From contig OW568866.1 in assembly GCA_938743325.2 (NCBI GenBank), positions 496,001 through 560,000 on the forward strand: a stretch of 64,000 bases of DNA. The letters are read 5' to 3'. A program made the position numbers and the translations under genes. Within the stretch, counting starts at the first letter, position 1. The number at the start of each line of letters is the position of its first letter. This document shows, piece by piece, positions 17,932 to 27,372 of this stretch. The DNA is from Pycnococcus provasolii. Taxonomy: Eukaryota > Chlorophyta > Pseudoscourfieldiophyceae > Pseudoscourfieldiales > Pycnococcaceae. The notes under the pieces are model-generated. The model ran no database searches. It saw nothing but the letters and a program-made list of their open reading frames with translations, and had not been told where the DNA came from.

Positions 17932-20235
17932 ATGAGTGGTGGTGGTGATGTGCGCACACTCATGTTCTTCGTCATTGACGTTGACGAAACGGACGCCGCT
18001 GACCCTGTCAAGCGACGCGGGCCGTACACGTTCGTCGAACTCAGCGACCTATACAACGCGGGAAAGGTGGACGAGAACACGTACGTGTGGGCAGACGGAC
18101 GCACGCCCGACTTTGTACAAGTGAAAACGCTGCCAGACTTGCACGACGCGCTCACCGAAAGCTCGGGCGGCGCGACGAGTCGCAGCGCACCTTCGTCGTC
18201 CACCTCCGGAAGGGGAACGCCGGACGTGCGCACCGCGCGGTGGTTCTACAAGGACAAGAGCGGCGTGAAGCTCGGGCCCGCGGTGATGGACACGCTCAAA
18301 ATCATGTGGGACTACGGCGAGGTCAAAGAGGACACGCCGGTCATGGCAGATACCATGACGGACTACAAGCCACTTCGCGAAGTTCCCGACCTGCTCAAGG
18401 CGCTCACTATGGGCGTCGCCTCCCTCGGGCCGAATCCCGAGGCGACGAAGAAGCGTGAAGAGCTCGCGGTATCTGCGGAGCAGGAGCGCGCTGCGACGAA
18501 GATTCAGTCGCGCTTTCGGGGCAACAAAATGCGCAAGCACCACCGAGGAAAAGTATTGCGAGGTGTGCAGTCGTCGCGGCCTGGTGCGGTGTCGGCGCTG
18601 CGACACGAGCAGGAGCGCGACGCACGACGACGTGAGGTGCAGCTCGCCGCGCGCGAGGCGGATGTCGCGGCACGCGAGCTGGAGGCTGACCGGCGAATTA
18701 TGGAGGCTTCGACGATGTCGACACGCAGCCCCTCCCGAAGCACGCCAGGACCGGACGTGTACGGCGGGCTTGGTTCTGCCGGAAGCCCTCTCGGCCCGCG
18801 CGATCTCAGCGAGGAGGAGGACTTTGACGGCGCGGAGAGTGACGAGATTCCCGTGTCGAGACGCGTGCGCACGGCGCGAGGCACGGGTGGACCGCTCAGC
18901 GGCACGGGAAATATCGGCGCCGGACGGCACCCTCGTGCAACCTCTGCCGCCGACTCGCTGCTCGGACCTATGCCTGACATCAGTTCCATGCTCGGGCGTG
19001 CCAAATTAGCGACTCCCGACGCCTTTCGCGGTCCGTCGAAGGGGAGCGAAGGAGGCGATGGGAATGGCAGTGGCGGCGGTACTCTTGCGAGTGCGATCGC
19101 AATGCGCACGGGCGGCGGGCCGACGGGGGGTCCCGGTGGCCCGTTCACGATGTTCCACGGAGAGATGGCAGCGCTCGAGTCGGAGTACAGCCGAGTTCGG
19201 AGCAAGCTCGAGGGCGAGTATGGCGCTGTGCATGCGACGCTCACGTCGAAGCTGAACGACCTTAGTCACCAGCTGCGTTCCAATCGTGAGCGCATCGAGG
19301 AGGCGGAGCGTGGCATGGAACTCGAGGCTCAGGAGATCGAGAAGGAGCGCGCACGGCTGAGCAAGGAGCGCAGTCGGCTCACCGAGAAACGGAATCGCGA
19401 GGCGGCGCAGGCGGAGGCGGGCCAGCTACAGATCGACGAGGCAAAGAAACGCATTGGAAAGGAGGTGGAACGCCGCGAGAAGAAGGCATCCGAGGCGGAG
19501 CGCAGCCTAAGAGAGCAGCGTGACGTGCTGCAGCGCGAGCAGAACACGCTCGACGAAGAACAGCGTCGTGCAACGCGCGAGCGGAAGGAGTTCCTCGAGG
19601 GCACCGCGCGAGGTCGAAACGAACTCGAGGATGCGCGTCGCCAGCTGGACGACGACGTGGTTGAGTTTGGAAAGTACCGAGACGAGGTGGAGAAGCTGCT
19701 CGAGGCGAAGCGTGCTCTGCTCAAGGAGGAGCAGGAGGACTTTATCAAGACCAAAGCTGAGACGCTCAACGCACTTGAGGCGCGCACCCGCGAGGTGACG
19801 ACGGAGGTGGCTGCCGCGGGGGAGTTGCGCGGCGTGGCGGAGGCTGAATACCAAGCAGCGGAGGCTGAGTGGACGCAGCGCGGCGCATACCTTGACCTTC
19901 ACCAGAGCAAGGTTGAGGAAGATCGAAAGGCATTCGAGGACTACCGCACGCGCGTGGAGACGGAAATTTCCGACGAGCGCAAGAAGCTTGCCGATCACTT
20001 GCGCGCGATCGACGCGCGCGAGGCTATGAGCGAGGACTTGTTCATGAGCGGCCACAAGCGCCTCGAGCGCGACCGTCTTCATCTGCAGGAGAAGATGGAG
20101 AGCGAGCGTCGCGCGCTCGAGGAGCAGCGCCTTCGGCAAGCGCGCGAGACGGTGGAGACCGCGGGTCTGCTAGGCGCGAAGAGCGCGCTTTATGCCGCAC
20201 ACACGACGCCCATGTCCGCCACACACGGGTATTAA
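17932..20235 (+). CDS. Two GYF_2-like domains, IQ motif and long coiled coil
   Basis: A 767-residue intronless protein. Residues 9-70 and 103-160 look like two GYF_2 (DUF4339) domains; the second reads WFYKDKSGVKLGPAVMDTLK and then VMADTMTDYKPLREVPDLL. An IQ calmodulin-binding motif follows near residue 185 (AATKIQSRFRGNKMRKHHRG). A Gly/Ser/Pro-rich linker leads to a continuous Glu/Arg/Lys coiled coil from about 405 to 750. The layout suggests a cytoskeletal or centrosomal/ciliary scaffold; the coiled coil resembles transition-fibre proteins such as FBF1 only in general composition. No enzyme motif is seen. Confidence 0.7.
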   Translation: MSGGGDVRTLMFFVIDVDETDAADPVKRRGPYTFVELSDLYNAGKVDENTYVWADGRTPDFVQVKTLPDLHDALTESSGGATSRSAPSSSTSGRGTPDVRTARWFYKDKSGVKLGPAVMDTLKIMWDYGEVKEDTPVMADTMTDYKPLREVPDLLKALTMGVASLGPNPEATKKREELAVSAEQERAATKIQSRFRGNKMRKHHRGKVLRGVQSSRPGAVSALRHEQERDARRREVQLAAREADVAARELEADRRIMEASTMSTRSPSRSTPGPDVYGGLGSAGSPLGPRDLSEEEDFDGAESDEIPVSRRVRTARGTGGPLSGTGNIGAGRHPRATSAADSLLGPMPDISSMLGRAKLATPDAFRGPSKGSEGGDGNGSGGGTLASAIAMRTGGGPTGGPGGPFTMFHGEMAALESEYSRVRSKLEGEYGAVHATLTSKLNDLSHQLRSNRERIEEAERGMELEAQEIEKERARLSKERSRLTEKRNREAAQAEAGQLQIDEAKKRIGKEVERREKKASEAERSLREQRDVLQREQNTLDEEQRRATRERKEFLEGTARGRNELEDARRQLDDDVVEFGKYRDEVEKLLEAKRALLKEEQEDFIKTKAETLNALEARTREVTTEVAAAGELRGVAEAEYQAAEAEWTQRGAYLDLHQSKVEEDRKAFEDYRTRVETEISDERKKLADHLRAIDAREAMSEDLFMSGHKRLERDRLHLQEKMESERRALEEQRLRQARETVETAGLLGAKSALYAAHTTPMSATHGY

Positions 20236-20528
20236 CAAAGTTATCAAAATAGAAAGTACTACGTATATAATATGTTGGTAGGATAGTCACACACACACAC
20301 CGCTACTTAGCGCTCGGGAGGGTGCATATTGCATATCCGGTTATGTTGGAGGGGTTGGTGTGGCACTCACTCACTGGTGGTGGCGTCAAAATCAACCCAC
20401 TGCTCCTTCTCCCCGAATCGCCGGAATCTCAAATGCAATCTTTTTCCATCCCCTAATCTCTACTCGTCCTTTCTTCTGCGTCGCGGTGCGATCACGGCAC
20501 GGCGCGCACCACCACTCGTGTGATAGAT

Positions 20529-21497
20529 ATGGTGGTGGCGTCCATGTCGACCACCACTTTTCGTCTGCGTGTCTCTCGTGGTGGTGGTGTCTCTGATAGA
20601 AGTACCTATAGGACAACAGGTCGTGTTGCTGCAAAACGTCGCCTTGTTGCACGTCGTGTTGCCGCCCCCCGTAGCGATCCTTGTTGTCGCCCTTGCCTCC
20701 TTGCATGTAAGGCCACGGGAGGTGATGGTGGCTCTGGCGATGATGATCACGGCGAATCCGGTGGTGAAGTGTCGCGAAATACTTCAGACGCCGAGACACC
20801 CTCCACCGCACCCAAGCAACCTCTGCTCGCGCGATTCACCAACCCTGTCGTCAACGACCCGGGACTCCCGCTCGCCGATGCGCTCATCTCTGGTGCCATT
20901 GCACCTACCGTCCTATCCACACTCGCTCTGTCGCTGCCAATCTCAAACCCCATGTGGCTCAAACCGACGACGCTGTTCGGGCTGATTCCCGCATGGCGAG
21001 GACTGCCATACCTCGTGCCGACGCTCGCTCACGGCGCGGCACTGGCACTCTGCTGGACGCTCGGTGCGCTCGGAGCGGAGCTTTACCGGGAAGAAAACTA
21101 CGGCAAAAATGGAGAGGAAGCTGCCGTCCTACAAGCTCAGAAAGCAGGCGCGTTCGCGTCCGGTCTCATCATACTTGCGACGCAGTTGCAGATTTTCTTC
21201 GTGACGCTGGCATACGACGATACGCTGGAGTCTGACTTGCCGTCGGAGTCGGCGCAAGTCGTTCGTGTTGTACTTGACGCTGACCAAAGAATCACGGCAC
21301 GTGGAGCACTTCGACAGTTTGTCGCGCCACCTCCAGACGTCGTCGTCGTCGACGTCGTCAATCCAGAAAATTTGGGCTGCGATCCATACGCCGCGGCTGT
21401 ACTAGGCGAAACTTCGTTGGACATTGGCGTCGAGGCACTCGCGCTGCTGAGCTGGCGACGTCTTCGCGCGCAGCTCTACACTCAAATCGGCGACTAA
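20529..21497 (+). CDS. Probable plastid membrane protein of unknown function
   Basis: From the ATG at 20529 (MVVASMSTTTFRLRV) the product is 322 residues; an ATG at 20544 is equally good. The first 65 residues are Arg/Ser/Thr/Ala-rich with few acids, like a chloroplast transit peptide. Three hydrophobic segments follow: about 115-135 (ISGAIAPTVLSTLALSLP), 160-185 (VPTLAHGAALALCWTLGALG) and 203-225 (FASGLIILATQLQIFFVTLA). The C-terminal 90 residues are soluble and contain GCDPYAAAVLGETSLDIGVE. I do not recognise the family. Confidence 0.7.
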   Translation: MVVASMSTTTFRLRVSRGGGVSDRSTYRTTGRVAAKRRLVARRVAAPRSDPCCRPCLLACKATGGDGGSGDDDHGESGGEVSRNTSDAETPSTAPKQPLLARFTNPVVNDPGLPLADALISGAIAPTVLSTLALSLPISNPMWLKPTTLFGLIPAWRGLPYLVPTLAHGAALALCWTLGALGAELYREENYGKNGEEAAVLQAQKAGAFASGLIILATQLQIFFVTLAYDDTLESDLPSESAQVVRVVLDADQRITARGALRQFVAPPPDVVVVDVVNPENLGCDPYAAAVLGETSLDIGVEALALLSWRRLRAQLYTQIGD

Positions 21498-21551
21498 ATA
21501 AGTTGGTTATGATGTTTTTGTGTTATTTCACCTTGTTTCACATAATCATAA

Positions 21552-22097
21552 TTATGCGTTTGTGGCTGCGCTCGCCTGCGTCGCAAGCTTACGCACCTGC
21601 GCGGGTGTCAAGTTTGCAATTTGCCTATCGTTCAGACCAAGCCTTCGCGCCTCCTGCTCCGCCAACGCGCGTTCGTCGCTCTGTTGTGTCGCGCCGTCCG
21701 TTGTTGCTTGGTTGTTCGCTTGCTGCTCAGCTTTGAGCTGTTCGCGGAGACTTGGCACCACCTCCACACCTGGCGCGTGCGCGTGAGAGTGCCCGTGCCC
21801 ATGTGCGTGTCCGTGCGAGTGGTCGTGCGTGCACGCCGCATCCGTGCAGTTGTCGTCGTGCTCGTGCCCCTTATCATGCGAGTGTCCGTGCGAGTGGTCG
21901 TGCGTGCACGCCGCATCCGTGCATCCAGGGCCGTCGTGGTCGTGCCCCTTCTTATCATCGTGCGAGTGCTTCTGCTTCTTATCATGCGAGTGTCCGTGCC
22001 CGTGCGAGTGGTCGTGCGTGCACGCCGCATCCGTGCATCCAGGGCCGTCGTGGTCGTGCCCCTTCTCACCATCGTGCGAGTGTCCGTGCGACGCCAT
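21552..22097 (-). CDS. His/Cys-rich repeat protein, probable metal-binding
   Basis: A 181-residue protein with no signal or membrane segment. Residues 1-115 consist of three copies of a unit with CTDAACTHDHSHGHSH (a CxxxxC pair followed by alternating His), joined by Lys/Asp/His linkers. The last 70 residues are Gln/Ala-rich and form a soluble helical tail. Runs of this kind bind Zn, Ni, Co or Cu, and the same CTD..C-HDHSH motif occurs inside CobW/ZNG-type metallochaperone GTPases. Here no GTPase domain is attached, so it may be a metal store or buffer. The gene is convergent with the plastid protein gene upstream. Confidence 0.75.
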   Translation of the reverse strand: MASHGHSHDGEKGHDHDGPGCTDAACTHDHSHGHGHSHDKKQKHSHDDKKGHDHDGPGCTDAACTHDHSHGHSHDKGHEHDDNCTDAACTHDHSHGHAHGHGHSHAHAPGVEVVPSLREQLKAEQQANNQATTDGATQQSDERALAEQEARRLGLNDRQIANLTPAQVRKLATQASAATNA

Positions 22098-22320
22098 AGT
22101 ACACGAGGGATGCGAAATGAAGCGTAACTTATTACCACTACAGGTATGATGGCGGCGTGAACTAAAGATAAAAAGTATGACGTAATACTTATCCCCGTGG
22201 CTAAGTGTGTATAAGTGTGATAAGTGGGATAAGTGCGTGGATACGTAAACTGGAAAGAAAACAGAAAAAAAGGGAACCCCGAACCACCAAACCCCGAATG
22301 AAACCCCTTGGTGTTGGGAA
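22098..22320. other. Intergenic region between two divergent genes
   Basis: Contains short repeats of GATAAGTG/GTATAAGTGTG around 22190-22235. No gene is seen. Confidence 0.4.
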
Positions 22321-22357
22321 TTGGGGGTTTGGGATTGGGGGTTTGGGATTGGGGGTT
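22321..22357 (+). promoter_or_regulatory. G-rich repeat upstream of RED
   Basis: Two and a half copies of TTGGGGGTTTGGGA on the coding strand, about 184 bases before the ATG. It resembles the TTAGGG arrays of other genes but with longer G runs, and could form a G-quadruplex. Confidence 0.5.
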
Positions 22358-22540
22358 TATTAGGATTTTTTCGTTTTTTCGATTTTTTCTGTTCTGTTCT
22401 TTCTGGGAGGGAGAATCACCTGGGGGAATCTGTCTCACTATTTCGCGTCGGCGTCGGCGGCGGCGGCGGCGTCAGCAGCGGCAGCGTCAGCAGCGTCAGC
22501 AGCAGCACTGCTCCTAGTCTCCTATCGTAGTTCTCGGACT

Positions 22541-24166
22541 ATGAACAACGACGACTTCAGACGCCTCGTTAGTGAGAAGAAGAACTTGAATAGTGCTGGT
22601 GCTGCTGGTGCTTCTGCTGGTTCCCATAGGTCGCGTCGTCAACATGCTCATGGAAGGAACCAAGGCAGTCACGGAAAAAGGCCCAACGATGAAGATGACG
22701 AGGACCCTCTCGCGTACGAAAAGGGACGCCTTCTTGAACTGAAAGATATATATCGAGACCGCGCGCAGGAAAGGAGAGATGGAGTGAACGCCGACTATGA
22801 AGGCGATGTCAAGCCGGAAAATATGGAGAAGCTGACACACGACGAGACGAAGTACTTGGGAGGAGACGAAAAGACGACGCACCTCGTGAAAGGACTCGAT
22901 TTCGCGCTGCTGAATCGCGTGCGTGAATCCATCAAGCATAAGGAGTGGGACGAGCAGGATGTGCAACCAACGGCAGTGCCGCAGAAGGCTGCCGAGCCGA
23001 CAAACATCGAGACGGCGTTTCAGCCGACAGCGAAGAAAAGCTCACCGCCGGCGGTCCCACACGCAGGCGCGGCGGCATCCTCAAGGAGTGCGCCGCTAGC
23101 TCGCGCCGTCGAGCAGCTCGTGGCACGAGAGCGGGCGTCGTCGTCGTCGCCACTGCCAACGACAAGTGCTGTCGTGCGTGCACGCAACGCAGCACGCTTA
23201 GAGTCAACTTCGTATGTCTACAACATCTTGCCCGACGTGGACGACGTGCGACTGAGGCACCTGTTTGCGAACGGCTCGGCACGCGTCGAGACGCACGACG
23301 GGGCACCAACGGCTGTGCAGCGTGCAGTGGCGTCAACGGATGCTAACGAGCGGGTGCGACTTGCGGACGACGCGGCGGTTGTGGAACAAATTGTGGGGGT
23401 GATCAGATACCTGAGAGGTGGAGGGAAGAGGCGGAATCGCAAGGAGGATGCTGTGGAGGTGGCGACGACGACGACGTCCTTGCCGCCGGCTGTCAAGGTG
23501 CAGGAACACCCCAATGCTGCTCACGACAACAACAACGACGACGATGACGACGGCGACGACGAGAAGGCTGCTGTCGTGGACATGTTCGCAGATGATGACG
23601 TCGATGAAGACGACGGCGGCGGCGGGGCTTCTGCGAAGGAGCCACAGGAAGAAGATATGGTCATGATTGCAGGACCATCTGCGCCGGATGACGCTGATGC
23701 ATATCCCGAAGCATACCCAGAGGCATATCCCGAAGCATACCCAGAGGCATACCCAGAAGTCGATGACGCGTATCCGGAGGTTGACGCGTACCCAGAGGTG
23801 GAAGAGTACGACCAACGTCAAAACGAGGTGGGCCATCTCGTGCGCGATCTCGACGACGACGATAGTGACGACGAGCAGGAGCGAAAACGCCTCGAGGCGG
23901 AGGACGCGGAGCTGCTTGCACGTGCACGTGCTGGCGACTTTGGTCGGGGCGCCGACGGCGCCGACGACGACGACAACGCCGACTACGCGAATGTGTACGA
24001 GGGTGAGGGGAGGTATGGCCTGGATGAGGACAAGGCTGCGGCGGATGACGAGAAAGCTCGTAAGGAGGATATGAAGCGAAGGAGGAGAGAAAAACGTCAC
24101 GTGGATGGCGTGCTAAAGTTGGTGGATGACCAAAGGCAAGGCAAAAAACCAAGAAAAGATGTATGA
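22541..24166 (+). CDS. RED: Spliceosomal protein RED (IK)
   Basis: A 541-residue intronless protein. The RED N-terminal domain is clear: NNDDFRRLVSEKK at the start, YRDRAQERRDGVNADYEGD near residue 85, then KYLGGDEKTTHLVKGLDFAL near 105. The C-terminal region is acidic and ends in a basic tail (RRRREKRHVDGVLKL, KKPRKDV). RED is a component of the precatalytic B spliceosome, with SMU1, and acts in the nucleus. A tandem EAYP repeat (AYPEAYPEAYPEAYPE, then AYPEV twice) stands where other RED proteins have one or two CYPG-like motifs. Asp-rich stretches are long. A TGTAA signal follows the stop. Confidence 0.9.
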   Translation: MNNDDFRRLVSEKKNLNSAGAAGASAGSHRSRRQHAHGRNQGSHGKRPNDEDDEDPLAYEKGRLLELKDIYRDRAQERRDGVNADYEGDVKPENMEKLTHDETKYLGGDEKTTHLVKGLDFALLNRVRESIKHKEWDEQDVQPTAVPQKAAEPTNIETAFQPTAKKSSPPAVPHAGAAASSRSAPLARAVEQLVARERASSSSPLPTTSAVVRARNAARLESTSYVYNILPDVDDVRLRHLFANGSARVETHDGAPTAVQRAVASTDANERVRLADDAAVVEQIVGVIRYLRGGGKRRNRKEDAVEVATTTTSLPPAVKVQEHPNAAHDNNNDDDDDGDDEKAAVVDMFADDDVDEDDGGGGASAKEPQEEDMVMIAGPSAPDDADAYPEAYPEAYPEAYPEAYPEVDDAYPEVDAYPEVEEYDQRQNEVGHLVRDLDDDDSDDEQERKRLEAEDAELLARARAGDFGRGADGADDDDNADYANVYEGEGRYGLDEDKAAADDEKARKEDMKRRRREKRHVDGVLKLVDDQRQGKKPRKDV

Positions 24167-24174
24167 AAAAGCTG

Positions 24175-24179
24175 TGTAA
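24175..24179 (+). terminator. TGTAA poly(A) signal of RED
   Basis: TGTAA about 9 bases after the stop codon. Confidence 0.6.
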
Positions 24180-24350
24180 AACAGAATGAATGAAATGAAT
24201 GGTAAAGAATCCTCACCCAACCAAAGTCCCTCCCTCCGCCTCCACCCTTGTCCTCTCCACGTTCGTTTGCAACGAATGTTCCATCACCAAAAAATGTATG
24301 TTTGCCTAACCCAGTGCACCCACGGTACCGGGGGTACGGTCTCCGCCCTT

Positions 24351-27293
24351 CTAATCGTCGGCATCGTTAACATCGTCGCCGTGAGCGACGATGTTCTCGT
24401 AGATGCCCTTCTCCTTCAGATCGTGCTCGTCGTACGGGCTCGTGTACATGTAGTGGTAAGGCTGGTACACGTGCTCTCCCTTCTTCGCACGAATGATGTC
24501 GCTCGGTTCCCAGCCAAGCTTCTTCGGCTCCTTCGGGAAGCGAACGAGATGCTTGTTCTTGAGCGCGTACGGCGCATTGGGGTAGTAGTGCTGCTTGGTG
24601 TACTCGTTCCAGATGCGCGCATCGAGGTTCTTGCCGCCGTTGCCGTAGTGCTTCTCGTAGTCGTGGACGAAGTCCTCGAAGTTGGGGAAGGTGGCTGACG
24701 CAATCTGCTTGCCTGGCGGGTTGTAGTAGTACTTGTATCCTGGCCAGTAGACGCCGTTTTCGAAGTCGTAGTTGAGGTTCTTGAGCCCATAGTAGCCCGG
24801 GTAGACGCCAGCCTTGTCGTACGGAGATCCGCCGAACTTCACGTAGTTGAGAATGGGTGCCTTCCAGCCGTATCCAGGCCAGAACTTGAAGTACTTCTTG
24901 TACACCGGGAGATACTTGAACGCGTCGTTGTAGTTGAAGTCGTCGTCGTCCATCTCCGGCATGGGGGCTTCCGCGTACGCGTACTTGTTCGCGAAGTTGT
25001 AGTACTTCTGGTAATTTTCCGTGTAATTCTTCCACGACCATGGCGAGAACTTGCCGCCACCCTCCTCGTCGAAGTAGCCTCCGTACGGCTTGCTGCCAGG
25101 GTAGAACTTCTTGAGGTATCCGGGGAAGTACTTCTTTCGGCGCATGCCCGGAAACTTCTCCTTGAGATAGTCCACCTCGCCTTCCATCGCGCTCGACCAG
25201 TCCTTCGCGAAGGAGTCGTACGGCTCCATGTAGCGATTCTCCCACGCGAAGTACTTGTATCCAGGGGTCCATTTCGTAGGGTCGACCGAGTATGCTGGCT
25301 TGAATCCAATCGGCGCGTACGCGGGGTAGTACTTGTACGCCGGCTCGAAGCCGGGGTAAGCCTGGCTTGGCCATTGGCGGTAGCTCGGCGCCTTCGCGTA
25401 CGGCTTGTACGCGGGGAAGTAAGCTGAGTACCACTTGTATCCAAACTTCGTTCCGACGGGGAAGTTCTTGCCGACGACGTACTCGGGGCGGTAGCTCGGG
25501 TAGCCGCCGCTTCCCTTGCTCCCTGTGTAGCGGTACTTGCCCCACGGCTTCTTTCCGTCTCCTTTCCATTCTCCTTCCTCCTCAACGCCAACACGCTGGT
25601 ACTTGCCGCCGTAGTAATCCGAGCGACCGTACTTGCCGTCGTACGGGTACGGATTGTAGTCGTGCGCGTGCGCCTTCTTGTGGAACTTGTTCCAGGGCTT
25701 TCCGGCGTACACCGTGTTCTTCCATCCCGCCTTCGAGCCGGGCATGTCTGGCGGAGCGATTGCCCAGTTCCTCCAGTACTTGTAGTAAGCAGGCGAGAAC
25801 TCTCCCGAGTAGCGCAGCGCGTACGGGATGGGTGCCACCTTGTATCCAGGAACGCTGATGTCGATCGTGTTCGTGGGGACATCGACTTTCGTGATCTTGT
25901 TGTGATCGTCAAATTCAATGGTCGCATCGGGCACGATGCCGTGGAACTTCTGCGGTAAGTAGTATCCCGCGGCAATCCAAGGATTATTCTTAGGCTGATT
26001 TGGCAGACCGAGGTAGTAGCCCCAATAGTACTCAGATTCGTACGTGAGGCCCTTGCTACTAGCTTTCGGATACCTCCAGAATGGATCGAGGCCCCAGTCG
26101 TTGAAGTACTTGTACGCAGGCCAGCCGCCTCCGTACATCGCGCCTTTGTCCTTGAGAGTGCCGTAAACCTTGTAGCCTGGCTTGTAGTACGCGGCGAACC
26201 ACCTGTTGGCGTAGTACGCCTTCGCCTTGGGTGAGTAGCCGGCGTAGAAGTACGCGGGGAACACCGGCTTGTTAGCAGCATTGTACGGCTTGAAGTAGGC
26301 AGGAGCGTATACGAAGCGATTCTTGTAGCCGGGGAACTCGTAGGCTGTTTGAATAGCTCGCTTCGTGTAGCCAGGAAGCTGCACTCCAGGAATGGGCTTC
26401 TTCACGCGAATGACAGGATACTTCTCATACTTCTTCGGCACGACCTCAATCTTCTTCAAAGCAGGGATGCCGTATTTGTGGTCCTTCAGGTACACCTTAG
26501 GGCCGTACTTTCCAGGGCGCGCATCGACCCAGTCGAACTTGAACTTGCAGATTTTGAATATGTAGTCGGGCGGGGTGATGTACGCGTGCTTGTAGCGAGG
26601 CGGCGTGTATCGCAGGCGCGGCGTCACGCACTCCAGGATGGGGTCCCACACGGCGGCGAAGTAAACCGGGTCACCTGTTTTCGGGTCCATCTGGTACTCG
26701 GCGGGAAGCGGGAAGAGAGTGTACTGGCAACGCACGAGGCGAAGTTCCCACTCAGGCCCAATAAAGATGCTCGGGTAGTACGTCGCGGGAACCCACGCGC
26801 TACCGTCGCACGCATTGTTCACCCACGTCTGCAGGCGGTCGTCCGCCCACTTCTCCATGAGGCGAATGTCGTACCCGTAGATCTTCATCAGCTTCAGCAA
26901 GCGCTTCTCGTCCGTCTCCATGGCTCGTTTCGCCTCCGTGAGCCCACCTTCGAATCCGTGCTGGTCGACAAATCCCTTGATGTGCTGCACAAAGCTCTCG
27001 ATGCCCTCACCCTGTGTATCCTTTCCGTACTCGCCAAAGTCGTAGAGCGAGGTGAACTGGCTTTCAATGTCGTTGAGAAGTTTGTCGTCCTCCTCTGACA
27101 AGCCGGTGTACTTCGACGTGGGGTGGTCGTGGCCCAATTGTTTGCTTGGGCGTGCGCCAGGACCACGCACGAGGCTTTTCAAGGCTGTCGTTGCCGTGTC
27201 GTCGTTTTCGTGAGCTGGACTGGTGAATGCGTAGTCTGTCGCGTGCATGGTTGCGCACGCCAGCAGACTAGCGGCAGCCGCGATTCGCAGCAT
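24351..27293 (-). CDS. Secreted Tyr/Lys/Pro/Gly-rich structural protein
   Basis: From the ATG at 27293 (MLRIAAAASLLACATMHA) the product is 980 residues with a signal peptide. Residues 20-180 are a conventional helical domain (EEDDKLLNDIESQFTSLYD). The remaining 800 residues are dominated by Tyr, Lys, Pro, Phe, Trp and Gly, with many variants of [FWY]P[GA]YKxx[YF], such as FPGYKNRFVYAPAYFKPY, PGFEPAYKYYPAYAP and WPGYKYYYNPPG. There are very few Cys. The composition resembles insoluble wall, adhesive or silk-like proteins that can be cross-linked through Tyr. No known domain is recognised. It is convergent with RED. Confidence 0.75.
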   Translation of the reverse strand: MLRIAAAASLLACATMHATDYAFTSPAHENDDTATTALKSLVRGPGARPSKQLGHDHPTSKYTGLSEEDDKLLNDIESQFTSLYDFGEYGKDTQGEGIESFVQHIKGFVDQHGFEGGLTEAKRAMETDEKRLLKLMKIYGYDIRLMEKWADDRLQTWVNNACDGSAWVPATYYPSIFIGPEWELRLVRCQYTLFPLPAEYQMDPKTGDPVYFAAVWDPILECVTPRLRYTPPRYKHAYITPPDYIFKICKFKFDWVDARPGKYGPKVYLKDHKYGIPALKKIEVVPKKYEKYPVIRVKKPIPGVQLPGYTKRAIQTAYEFPGYKNRFVYAPAYFKPYNAANKPVFPAYFYAGYSPKAKAYYANRWFAAYYKPGYKVYGTLKDKGAMYGGGWPAYKYFNDWGLDPFWRYPKASSKGLTYESEYYWGYYLGLPNQPKNNPWIAAGYYLPQKFHGIVPDATIEFDDHNKITKVDVPTNTIDISVPGYKVAPIPYALRYSGEFSPAYYKYWRNWAIAPPDMPGSKAGWKNTVYAGKPWNKFHKKAHAHDYNPYPYDGKYGRSDYYGGKYQRVGVEEEGEWKGDGKKPWGKYRYTGSKGSGGYPSYRPEYVVGKNFPVGTKFGYKWYSAYFPAYKPYAKAPSYRQWPSQAYPGFEPAYKYYPAYAPIGFKPAYSVDPTKWTPGYKYFAWENRYMEPYDSFAKDWSSAMEGEVDYLKEKFPGMRRKKYFPGYLKKFYPGSKPYGGYFDEEGGGKFSPWSWKNYTENYQKYYNFANKYAYAEAPMPEMDDDDFNYNDAFKYLPVYKKYFKFWPGYGWKAPILNYVKFGGSPYDKAGVYPGYYGLKNLNYDFENGVYWPGYKYYYNPPGKQIASATFPNFEDFVHDYEKHYGNGGKNLDARIWNEYTKQHYYPNAPYALKNKHLVRFPKEPKKLGWEPSDIIRAKKGEHVYQPYHYMYTSPYDEHDLKEKGIYENIVAHGDDVNDADD

Positions 27294-27336
27294 GTTTGTT
27301 GTTTTTCTTTTCTTTCGAATCAATCAATCACTGAAG

Positions 27337-27338
<2 letters not shown>

Positions 27339-27371
<33 letters not shown>
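27339..27371 (-). repeat. (CAG)11 tract in the 5' flank of the Tyr-rich gene
   Basis: Eleven perfect CTG units on the plus strand (CAG on the coding strand), about 45 bases before the ATG at 27293. It is probably in the 5'UTR. Confidence 0.85.
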
Positions 27372-27372
<1 letters not shown>

